A stretch of DNA of 28,572 bases. Origin: Lingula anatina (Eukaryota; Brachiopoda; Lingulata; Lingulida; Lingulidae). The position numbers and the translations under genes are program-made. Within the stretch, counting starts at the first letter, position 1; every line of letters begins with the position of its first letter. The notes under the pieces are model-generated. The model ran no database searches and had not been told where the DNA came from. It saw only the letters and a program-made list of their open reading frames with translations. Below, one piece after another: positions 1 to 9,373 of the stretch. The stretch covers positions 83,964 to 112,535 of the forward strand of contig NW_019774959.1 of NCBI RefSeq assembly GCF_001039355.2. The letters are read 5' to 3'.

Positions 1-1707
1 TCTTCTTTGTTCGGGTGCACGTCTGCTTCAACCTCATTCACCATGGAATGGCTGCTCACACTTGAAACCATGTCACTGTTTTTGAAATCACCCACGTCAA
101 CCACATCTAATTCTCTTTCCCCTCGTCCATTTACACCGAGATCTGGACAACGGAGCGAAGTAACTTGTGAATCATGGTCATTTTGAGCAGGAGGCTGAAT
201 CCCCATGCTTTCAAGAGAGATGGATGACAGAGAAACAATACTAGTGAACATGTCATTTTGGGCGATGACGGACCGACTGCCCTCTTTTCGCAAAGCGACG
301 TTCCCCAGAGCTGATGGAGCTTTGTTTCCCAGGGTACCAAGACCAGATGACGTCATGGACGTAGCATCACGTGACCTGCTTAGCTCAACGTCACGTGCCA
401 AGACAGACTGAGACCGACTAGGTGATTCAATGTGTGTGGTGTGAACGCCAGAGCTGGAAATGCTGTGACTCACACCTTCCACGCTGTCCACGCTCCGTGA
501 TATACCCTCGCGTGTTCTCGTCCAGGTCTTGCGCAGGCTGGTCCACAAGGTCGCACAGCGTCTTTTTGCTAAAGAAACCACTGCATACAACTCGTGTCGG
601 TATTTAGGCGAGCTGAAGCAGTACAGCCAGAAATTAATTGAGTGGTTGATATAAAAGAGAAGAATGGATACCGTAAACACCCACTGACGGGCGACGCTTT
701 GTGTCGTGCCCCACAAATTGATTGTACCCGTGTTGAGAAGATTAATTGGCCCCACAAGAATGACGTAAGCAAACGTCACAGCGAGGAGCATCCGCGTGAC
801 TTGCCTCTGGCTTTTCTCTCGCGAATCAAGAATGGGCGTTTTGTGGTTCGCCGTACGGTGTTGCCCAGTATCCTTTCCGTCATCTGGCGCAGATTGACTT
901 CGTATTCTTTCAGTCGCCTTCCTTGTCTCGTGGATTATGAGGAAGTTTATAACCAGAAGTGACGTCAGAGGTATGATCCAATACAACGTTAACGAAAGCC
1001 ACTTGTGGATGTAAGCATAGTACGAAAGTGTACCGGGACTTCCGACCGGTCTGGCCTCGTAGACGAGAAAGTTCCAACATATTGTGGCATTGCACTCCGG
1101 TATATTTTCGTAAAGTAGATCGGTAAAGAGCACGGGCGAATTGATAACTAATACGAACACGGCGACACCGATAATTATCCATCTGGTTCTCTTCATGGTG
1201 CAAAGTGTGCTCGCCTTGATGGGGAACCTCACTTTCACAAATCTTTCCGCGCTCATTATGGTTAAAATCAGTCCGGTGTGCTCTGGTGCGGAGTAGAACA
1301 CGAAAAAGGCTATTTTACACAGAGCTGGATTGGGAGATATAACGTCAACTTTTAGGTCATACTCCAACAAAAACACAAAACCGTCCAAGAGTAGCATCGA
1401 GTCTGATATAGCTACAGAGATCATGAAGTTGCAAGTTGTAGTGTGACGCAGTGATTCTCGGCAGAACACAGCAATTGAGAGAAGATTGAAGAAGATTCCT
1501 AATGAATAAATCAAACATCGAGAGATTCTTCTAGTTATAACCACGCCAGGGTTTTCTCCGGCCGCTAAGTACCGCGGCACAGTGCAATTAGTGATAGAAT
1601 CCGCCGTGATGTCACTTTTATTATACGTATGATATCCGGAACGCGACCCTACAATATTTGTCGGTCCCAGAACCTCTTGCGGCTTATTGGGTAACTCATA
1701 CACAGCC
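1..1707 (-). CDS. Copy A terminal exon: 7TM receptor, truncated by the window edge
   Basis: Direct paralogue of the copy B receptor exon. I read every codon from 1703 down to position 3: no stop and no frameshift. Only two in-frame length differences exist, 6 nt near position 110 and 9 nt near 320, both shorter here. The last five codons and the stop lie beyond the left edge. Helices, the SAERF motif, the ECL2 cysteines and TM7 are as in copy B. The acceptor (minus CCTTTTCAG, first exon base 1707) is identical. The Met that could start copy B (codon 42) is GTG here (1578-1580). No in-frame ATG occurs between the upstream stop near 1770 and TM2, so a complete 7TM product needs an N-terminus spliced from upstream. 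N-terminal sequons NKS and NCT are kept. Confidence 0.93.
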
Positions 1708-1710
1708 CTG

Positions 1711-1877
1711 AAAAGGTCAACATCAACATATGCAATCTTTAAGGTTGACGTAAAATATAGTACTAAAGGTCAACATCACAAAAACCATGCTAGAGGTCAA
1801 GTTCAGTGAATTAAGCAATGAAGGTCAACACTACAAAATAAAATACTTCTTGTCCACATGAAATATGGTACCAGAAG
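1711..1877. repeat. Degenerate ~27-bp repeats with AGGTCA cores, copy A
   Basis: AGGTCA or a close variant recurs at 1713, 1741 (AGGTTGA), 1767, 1794, 1822 and about 1874 (AAGTCA), most followed by ACATCA. Spacing is about 25-29 bp. The array abuts the acceptor of the 7TM exon, inside intron 9. AGGTCA is the nuclear-receptor half-site, but the regular spacing fits a decayed minisatellite equally well. Confidence 0.6.
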
Positions 1878-2356
1878 TCAACATCATGAAATGCACCACT
1901 TTGAAAAGTATTCAAACTTGCATGTTTTTTTTTTTTTTTTTGTATGTCAATTAAAAACATCTGTTTTGTTAATTTCCAAGCTATATAGTTCTCATTAATT
2001 ATTTATTACGATGGTGGAGGTACTTGACATTTTATGAGTCATATTAAAAAATGTATGTCAGCCTCTATGTGGATCAGTGAATTTCTTCAACACTCTCAGG
2101 CTTTATAGCCTTCAGGTTATCGTATTGAAACATCACTTCCACAAAAACAAGCTTCCATTTAAATTAAGAATGTAAAAACAAACATATAAATAAAAAACGA
2201 AAACAATGCCATCTGAAAGTGCCCATTATCCACCAGACTGGATCTTCAAAAGAATCAAGAACATTGCCATTTAATATTTTTAATAAACCCCCCAAAAATG
2301 GTTTTCAAATTGGATAACTGTTCCAAAGAGATAGATTAACTATAAAATGCACTCAC

Positions 2357-5300
2357 TTGTCATCTGCTGTTGGTGTGAACTGTTTCTTGCTCAAGACAAT
2401 GGCATCGTCACCAACGTTACCCCCAGTGCCCGCGGTGACATTCATGGCACCAAGACTCACCCCCAGGAGGTTACGCACACGTACCTAGGACACAAGAAAA
2501 AAAATGTTTATGCCCTTAAAGCAATTTACATTAAAAGTATGAATCACTTGTTCACATTAGTTATTCACAAAAAAATAATAATTAGGGTCAACATTTGCGG
2601 TATTTAAACATAATACTTATCAAATGCAAGTCCGATAGTTTGTTTCAAACAATTTCAGTATATTTTGGCTAATACAGTATATTTTGGCTAATACTTTCAT
2701 AAACCTGGTTTGCACAACAAATTTCACCTTAGCAGTAAGCCATCTGTAATACCCTAAGTCACAAGAAAAATGCTGCATTTCTTTCCTATTCATAACACAT
2801 GAAAAATGCTGCATTTCTTTCCTATTTATAACACTTATTTAACCAAAGTTACCTAACTAGAAGCTAAGAGTACTATGGATCAGTAATTGTTGTCTCTACT
2901 TTGAGGTCTAGTTGCCCTCAGGTTATCGTTTCTGAACATCACTTCCACCAAATTTTGCAGCATTACTCATGTGACCATTATGAACAATGTTTAAACCTCA
3001 AGTGATGACAAATTCTATTCACATCACCAAAAAGGAGGCAAATCTTTCAGAACAAGTTAACCATCAAATGACTCTAAGACCCTTTTCAACTACTTTTTAC
3101 AAGATAAAATTTAAGTCCAAATACAAACAACTGAAAATAATTTTATTTATACAATCGAAAAAAAAATCTTCCAAAAGATTGGGAAAGTCCCCCCCCCCTC
3201 TTATATTTCCACTGCCAACCTTATTATCTGTAAGTGTTTTGACAGCTGAGAGCAGATGTGCTGCCGTCTTCAGCTGCTGTACCGACTTTCGGCCCAGGAA
3301 ATAGTTGGTAAATTTTATAATCTTCTCCTGAAAATATTAACAGGAAAGCATCATTACAATGTTTTCAAGATAAAACATTTCATCGCAAAATCAAACAAGG
3401 AAACACTGAATTCATAACAAAATTCTCCTTACAGCAAAGTGAATCAAGTGTACAGCCTTTGCAGATTTTTTCCACAAAACTTTAAATTCATTGATAAGTT
3501 AAAAATTCAAAAAGGGGAAAAATTGTACCATTGGATTAAAACATGTACAAATAAATAAATAAAATAAAATAATAAATTCCAAAATTTTCTCCTTACCTCA
3601 TCTATATGAGGGACCTTGTCAACCTTTGTTGCCAGTTTATAAGCTGAGTCAATTACAACTGACGTTGTAAACAGCCCTCCTTCGAACTGTAAATATTTAT
3701 CATCGACCTCGTCGGCCTGTGCGACCACATCCTCTATCCTATCAAAGAATTTGCTGACATCCCCACTGAGTTGAGCAGCTGCTAAGAAGGCATAGCCCAG
3801 ACTGAAGTGAAACAGGATAATATTCAAATTTTTACCGGTAAATTTTTTTTTAATACTTTCACATTTTAAGAGTTTCGTTGTTCATACAGAGAGAACAGTT
3901 CTTACTTTTAAACAGGTTTTATAATTCAAATTAGTAAATGTCAGTAAGGAATAAATTATGGAACCTGCACATTGTACTAAATGCATAGCTGGTAGCAATG
4001 GTCAGACAACAGGGTTTTTTTTTTTTTGGAGAGGGGGAGGGAGGGGGTTTGGGTAGGGGGTGGGTGGGTACTACAAGCTGTGAGTGTAGTACACTATATA
4101 TGTTTATATGCTGGTCTCACCTGAGAGGGCTGTCATCATTTTTCAGTACCTCTAGCAGGGTCTGGCTGGCGTTGGCTGAGTCCACTAAAACAACAGAGAA
4201 AATAATTAAATAAAATTCTCCAATAAGAATTTTTTGTGAAAAAGGGCAACTTATTATGGTAAAAGTATGATGTTAAGAGCTCGAAAATGGTTTGTAAAAT
4301 TCTGAACATATTTAGATATCATATAAAGAGAACATCTTTAAAATTTACAAGAAAATTTAATGTTGCCTGTGTATTATTTTGTTTCCAAACTTTGGCTCAA
4401 TTGGTTTCAGAAAAAAAAGAAATTCAAACCCAGCTTACCTGTCACACCCAGATTTTTTGCTGCTAAAATTGCATAGTAAATGTTCACCACTGGCTGATCT
4501 GTCTTAAGACTCTCTGCAATTGTCTCGTTGGCAGTGTTCGCTGTCAGCTAAAGTATACATAAAATGTCATTTCAGTATTCAAATATCATCTTTAGAAAAA
4601 GCTATTATTTACAGCAAAACATTAAATAAATAAATAAATAAATATTGATTTATTTATTTCAACAGTATTCAAATATCATCTTTGAATCATTTACAGCAAA
4701 ACATTAAATAAATAAATGAATAAATAAATAAATATTTATTGATATTCAACAGTCTGAACCCCAAAATCTATCAGTTGATGCTTGTGCAATGATTAAACAA
4801 AGTATTTGTCTCACAGCAAAATATCATCAAATTTTGACAGAAGGGTTGTAATGCAGGAAACTATTACAACAAAACAAAATAAAAGATATTCCTAAAGAAG
4901 GATAATCCCTCTCCAAGTATTACCCAGTTATTACCTACCTGGCATCCACCCAAATTTTTGGCCGCTGAAGAGGCAAAGAATAAACTTTCTACGCTACTCT
5001 GGTCCAAGTTGACTTGAAGATAGTTGCATACATCCTGGAAAAGATTAACTAAATTGGTAAAAAATGATAATCAAATGCAAAAATTGCGAAACATAACGCA
5101 GAACTAACAGTATTTAAGTTGTAAAAAAAATTTGCGTTTATATAAAAGTTTTATAAACTAAACTTAGATATATTTAGATATATAAACATGGGCTTCTTAA
5201 ATCTTAATATCAATTTTTATATATTCATTCAAAAAAGTCTTTTATTTCAAAGAGAGCAAACAAGCAAACATTATTTTTTTTACGATTATAATTATTATAA

Positions 5301-6078
5301 TCATAAGTTTTGAAGACTCAATTGTATTTACTAACCTTAGAGTTAGGGATGACTACCCCCAGCAACGTCAGCCCCATGATGGAGTAGTGGGCAACCTCTA
5401 CATCTGAGTACGGTGCTGCTGCTTCAAACACTGACCTTAGCCGTGTCTGATCAGCAGCAGAAATATATGATGATGGCGTCAAAGCCTGTCCCATTACGGA
5501 CAGCAAGGCAAATGCAAGTAATAGAATGGTACCTGAATGAAATACGAACAACTGTTATGTCTGCAGGTGTGTAATCTTCATGCCTTTATTTATTTTTCAT
5601 TTCTACACTTGCTTGCATCATTATCTACTTAGCTTGTTTCTTCTTCTTCTTAATTATTTTGATTTTATTTCTATAATTGTAGTAATTGTTGTCAATTCTA
5701 TTTATCTATACTTTCTTTTAATTTTTTCCCCCCCCCCGGAAATCAAGTCAACGCAAGGCAAGTTCCCTACAGTTGAGCAATAATGATATAGACATCAGTT
5801 GTACAAGATTTAACAGCACAAAAATAACTCGAACTTATATGCATGGAAGCCAAGAAATAAATCTTAATCCTTCAGATAACCGACCAGGAAACCCAACTTT
5901 AAAAGAGTCAAACTTTCAAAGCGTGTCATTTTATGGACTGTCTAAAAGATATATATGAACCATTAACTGCATATGAGAAACTTTTATCTCTTTTTTGCTG
6001 ACACAAACTTAAAGACAAAATAAAAGTTAAAAGTTAGAGATATATTGATGTGGCACATAAGCACCCACATGTCAACAT
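2357..6078 (-). CDS. RPN2: Copy A RPN2 5' exons (1-7 and 9; exon 8 missing)
   Basis: Minus-strand exons 6069-6078, 5336-5532, 4939-5034, 4439-4547, 4121-4184, 3597-3801, 3220-3327 and 2357-2484, all with GT/AG borders, the same lengths as in copy B and open frames. The signal peptide (MLTC then TILLLAFALL), ALTPSSY, DDKYLQFEGG and QFTPTADDK blocks are conserved. The 69-nt exon 8 of copy B has no counterpart: 2600-2998 is replaced by unrelated sequence. Exons 7 and 9 are both joined in phase 0, so the frame survives with 23 residues missing. The exon 7 donor is GTTGGC instead of GTGAGC in copy B, a weaker site. Exon 9 ends in phase 2 and matches the 7TM exon acceptor at 1707. Function is inferred from RPN2 only; as a fusion it need not act in glycosylation. 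Confidence 0.88.
2600..2998. other. Replacement segment in copy A where exon 8 is missing
   Basis: Flanks match copy B at 16425 and 17331, but the interior does not. It holds two short tandem duplications (TATTTTGGCTAATAC near 2660-2695; AAAATGCTGCATTTCTTTCC near 2766-2822). At about 2875-2955 a diverged copy of intron 9 sequence from 2070-2150 appears (ATCAGTAATT, CTCAGGTTATCG, ACATCACTTCCAC). No minus-strand exon resembling RPN2 exon 8 is present. Confidence 0.75.
4624..4735. repeat. (AAAT)n tracts in copy A intron 3
   Basis: AAAT runs at 4624-4644 and 4706-4735 inside a duplicated segment (CAGTATTCAAATATCATCTTT at 4573 and 4662). Copy B has only one shorter tract, near 18990-19030. Confidence 0.85.
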
Positions 6079-6540
6079 GGCGGCTACCGGCTAGAATCCG
6101 CACCGGAATACTTAACAATTTTCTTTCAAAGTACACCGCATTGCAAAGTGACCCCAACTTGACAGTAAGATCCGTGTATGGCGGAGCAAAGTGAATTCCA
6201 TTTCATCAGAAAATGAAAAAAAAAACGGCCGTATTTCCTTTTCATTTGATAAATGAGTAGTAATAGAAGGACACGAGAGGTAGTAAAAAAAATGGTAGAA
6301 TGTGGCAGAATGTTTTGTATCATCTGTTTTATAACTATTTTGTATTTGTTTTATGTGTTTTACTTCACTTAAATGGAGACGCTTATATTGGTTGACGTAA
6401 CAAGTGTGTACGCAAGCTTTGAAAGGTAGGTGTTTGTTTACTATTGAATTGGATGAGCATAAAGACGCGCATCTGTTATTATTGATCCGAAACCTGATAT
6501 GAAATTGAACAGTTTAACGCGTCTCACAATGTGTAAATAA
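6079..6540 (-). promoter_or_regulatory. Copy A promoter and 5' leader of the fusion gene
   Basis: Upstream of the exon 1 ATG. On the minus strand, 6382-6400 reads TTACGTCAACCAATATAAG: a CRE-like site, a CCAAT box and a TATA-like element packed together, conserved in the inverted third copy (around 22890). Copy B keeps the CRE and CCAAT but has TAAAAG at the TATA position. The ATG is about 300 bp downstream, leaving room for a leader. At 6172-6265 the leader carries about 90 bp that matches the outer end of the DIRS-like element's right inverted repeat. The transcription start was not determined. Confidence 0.5.
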
Positions 6541-6576
6541 ACAGGGACCGCAATCAATCAGGTGAGGCTATTCTAA

Positions 6577-6791
6577 CACCCCATTTCCATAGATTAGATC
6601 GACCTACTTTAGATCGACCTAACTCCCTGGGGGTTCACGCTAAATAGCTGTCAGCCGGGCGGACACGAAAGTTAATTATCCCCTTACAGCTTGTAGTAGG
6701 CGGGACGGACATTTAAGTCAGATTATCTGAAAGTAATCTAGTGAGACTCCCCGCGGGGATAGATCGATCTAAAATCTATGGGAATAGAGCC
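6577..6791 (+). mobile_element. PIF/Harbinger-like MITE, copy 1 (215 bp)
   Basis: Begins CACCCCATTTCCATAG and ends TATGGGAATAGAGCC, imperfect terminal inverted repeats, with internal AGATCGATCTA-type repeats near both ends. Flanked by TAA at 6574-6576 and 6792-6794, the 3-bp TWA duplication typical of PIF/Harbinger elements. The homologous site is empty in copy B (around 20868) and in the inverted copy (around 22695). No coding capacity. Confidence 0.8.
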
Positions 6792-7207
6792 TAATTTACA
6801 AAGTGTGAGGTATACATACCAAATACATAGAGTATTGTGATAGTGTGTGGTTCGCAAACACTGAGTTCATTAACTTTGCCTTTTACTAGAGTGAACTGTA
6901 CAGCGGTCAGCATTAAATGAATGACACTATGAGCGGATAGTATTATAGTAGTGCTAGTAGCGTTAAATCGTGAAACAACAGTTGTGGTTGGCTATTTGTA
7001 CTTAAACGCTGCATTGACTTCTTTAAAACTCAACCCTTTATTCCTAAATAATCGCCTTGGTTTTCAACAGGCAAATTAGTAATGCAGGCGGTCGTAAACA
7101 ACCTCTTTAGAGCACGGCCTTTTGTAGCCACAACCATCACTTCACAACATTTGTCAGATTTAAAGCTAAACATTGCTAAACATCTTCATCTTTAAAAAAA
7201 ATATGAG

Positions 7208-7374
7208 CAGGCCCGTAGCCAGCAATTTCAAAAGGGGGGTTCTTTTTCAGGAAAAAGGGGCCTTTTCCCATAAAAACTCCATGTACCTAGATCAAATTTT
7301 ACCCAGAGTAGACCTTTTCCCAGCAAAAGGGGCGGTTCTTTCGAACTCCCCGAACCCCCCTGGCTACGGGCCTG
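7208..7374 (+). mobile_element. Short MITE with CAGGCCCGTAGCCAG termini (167 bp)
   Basis: The left end CAGGCCCGTAGCCAG (7208-7222) is the exact reverse complement of the right end CTGGCTACGGGCCTG (7360-7374), with G-rich and C-rich tracts inside. Flanked by TATGAG at 7202-7207 and 7375-7380. The related inverted segment near 22020-22038 has a single uninterrupted copy of this target (ACTCATAT), which supports a 6-bp target-site duplication. This end sequence is familiar from many marine invertebrate genomes; I do not assign a superfamily. Confidence 0.85.
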
Positions 7375-7380
7375 TATGAG

Positions 7381-8085
7381 TATTTTCTCTTCCAAGTCAA
7401 AAATTCTCAGCATTTTTTCTGATCCAAAGCTAAACGTTACAAATTTTTCTGCTCGTTTTTAAGATTGAATATTTTTCCTTCAGATGAATCACTTTTGTTT
7501 TTTATGTTAAAATGAAAAAAATTTTCACTTCAAACTAAAAATTTAAAAGTTTTCCACTTTAAAGTTAAACAGAACAAAATACTTGTTTGTCTTTGAATAC
7601 CAGAAAATATCTAAGTGAAACAGTAACATGATTGTTTAAAGTTAAACTGTACAGTTTTCATTTTTCTTGTTCAACTGTGAAAATCAGTTTTTCCTTGTTT
7701 TAAAAAATGAAACAGCAATTGCAACCTGATATGCAGAAGTATTTTATCTCTAGTGCATGAAACAACAGTTTCACTTTCCGATTTAAGTTTAATTTTCCTG
7801 TTCATATCAGAACTTTCCCAATGAAAAAGACAAATGTTTGTTCTTCTTAAACAACAGTTATTATGTCTGTTTAAAGTTAAACAGTGCAGTATTTTTTCTG
7901 TTCGTCTTTGAATTTCAGAAGATCTCCCGATCAAAATGAAACAGAAACATTAATGTAATCTGTAGAAATATGTTCTCTTTATTGCAAGAAACGACAGTTT
8001 TATGATTATTTATAGTTAAACTGTACATTTTTCTTTTTTCGTGTTCGACTGTGAAAATCAGTTTTTCCTTAAAGTCATAATAACT
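7381..8085. repeat. Satellite-like repeat block, left
   Basis: AT-rich related modules built from GTTTAAAGTTAAACTGTACAG, TGTGAAAATCAGTTTTTCC, TGCAGAAGTATTTTATCTC and CTGTTCGTCTTTGAAT segments, recurring at about 7560-7680, 7690-7920 and 7935-8075. The block is the reverse complement of 21600-22035. No coding potential seen. Confidence 0.75.
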
Positions 8086-8737
8086 CTTCGCTTTGGCCAA
8101 AAATTGGATTTTCCTGGCGTAAACGGCAATTTTCCCGTACTTACCAATGGTCAAAGACCGCATTCCTGCATTCAAAGTTAGTCCAGGGTTTTTTTCCTAA
8201 ACGCTTGGTTTTTTTTTTATCTCTTAAGAGATTTTAACTGACGGAGCCCTCTCTGACATTGCATAAGTCACGCGATATCGAGCGGGGTTTTCTGATGACC
8301 TACTTAAAACCGCGGGAAAAGCAGACAACAACAACACTTTATTACACTAAAATAAGATTCATACGATATAATCGTCTTACTGCTCAGAATGCATTTATAT
8401 CTACAACGTGTGCACTTCTGGGCTTTTCTTATCCGACGCACTGTACAAAAACTCGCAACTTTCTTCTGAGGATTGTGTCATGCGCCTGCTATATCTTATT
8501 CCGCCACATGTTATTTTGGTCTCGAATGCACGCGAAAATCCGCGTGATGCGCCAACATCCTTGGCAACGGATGCCTTGACGACCGAGAAGAAAGACAGCA
8601 AAAGCCCTATTGACAAGCACAGTTTTTAGTTTTAATACAATAACAGCCGTTTTAGTGGTGAAATGCAATATAATATATTTCCATGTGTTGTTTAGAATGT
8701 ATTTCTTGCGGAATTTTGAATCTCAAAGGAAGAGTTA
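8086..8737. other. Unassigned insertion between satellite-like modules
   Basis: Less AT-rich than its surroundings around 8260-8600. Overlapping ORFs of about 70-106 codons exist in several frames, but none has a recognisable domain, and those with a signal-peptide look lack an ATG. Nothing assignable. Confidence 0.35.
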
Positions 8738-9000
8738 TTATTGCTTTAATAAAAAAAAAAACACCAACTTGATGTGCAGAAGTATTTTTTATCTCCAGTG
8801 CATGAAACCAGTTTTACTTTCCGATTTAAGTTAAATTTTATCTGTTCATCTTTGATAATTAGACATTTCCCAATGAAAATGACAAATATTTGTTCTCCCT
8901 AACGCAATAAACAATAGTTGTTATGTCTGTTTAAAGTTAAACAGTTCAGTATTTCTTTCTGTTCGTCGTTGAATATCAGAAATTTCACCTATGAAAACGC
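8738..9000. repeat. Satellite-like repeat block, further diverged module
   Basis: Another module of the same family (ATGTGCAGAAGTATTTTT, TTATGTCTGTTTAAAGTTAA, CTGTTCGTCGTTGAAT), separated from the first block by about 650 bp of unrelated sequence (8086-8737). Confidence 0.7.
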
Positions 9001-9130
9001 GTCGTTAGATATTTTTCTACACAAGTCAGCGTCTTAATATTGAAAATTTTGTTGTTACATGTCATAGAACCATAAATTCAAGAAAACAGGCTATATGGAT
9101 TATATGCACATTATTCATTAGTACTAAATA

Positions 9131-9373
9131 CAGGGGCGGATTTAGGCCGTTTTCTGAGTCTTCTGGAAGACGGTCAGATTTTCAAGTTTACATTGACAGG
9201 TATCTATTTTTCTGTCGGAAGACGGTCAAAAATGGAGGANTGGAAGACGGTCTGATTTTCAAGTTTACATTGACAGGTATCTATTTTTCTGTCGGAAGAC
9301 GGTCAAAAATGGAGGATGGATCAACAAAGATAATTTGGAAGACTCTCAGAAAATATCTCTGGATCCCCCCCTG
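9131..9373 (+). mobile_element. hAT-like MITE with internal 77-bp duplication spanning an N
   Basis: Left end CAGGGGCGGATTTAG; right end GGATCCCCCCCTG, imperfect inverted repeats of the hAT type. A 76-bp segment beginning TGGAAGACGG occurs at 9164-9239 and again at 9241-9316, with one ambiguous base at 9240 between them. I could not match an 8-bp target duplication (left ACTAAATA, right AAATATGC), so the outer limits are approximate. Confidence 0.6.

Noticed and set aside
569-772. Second minus-strand frame (67 aa) and plus-strand frames over 1-1700, mirrored at 13841-14811
   Set aside because: They are shadows of the receptor exons; each occurs at the same relative position in both copies and shows no domain.
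2215-2280. Segment conserved between copies (around 16035-16100) as a possible RPN2 exon 10
   Set aside because: Minus-strand frames contain stops or no RPN2-like residues; it is no better conserved than the surrounding intron.
5336-5551. Copy A exon 2 read from its own upstream ATG (MFVFHSG...)
   Set aside because: A good acceptor precedes GTACC, the upstream residues are not conserved in copy B, and the phase fits exon 1 at 6069-6078.
8401-8616. Minus-strand ORF with a signal-peptide-like start (SIGLLLSFFSVV)
   Set aside because: It begins at TTG, with no ATG, and overlaps plus-strand frames of similar length; no domain recognised.
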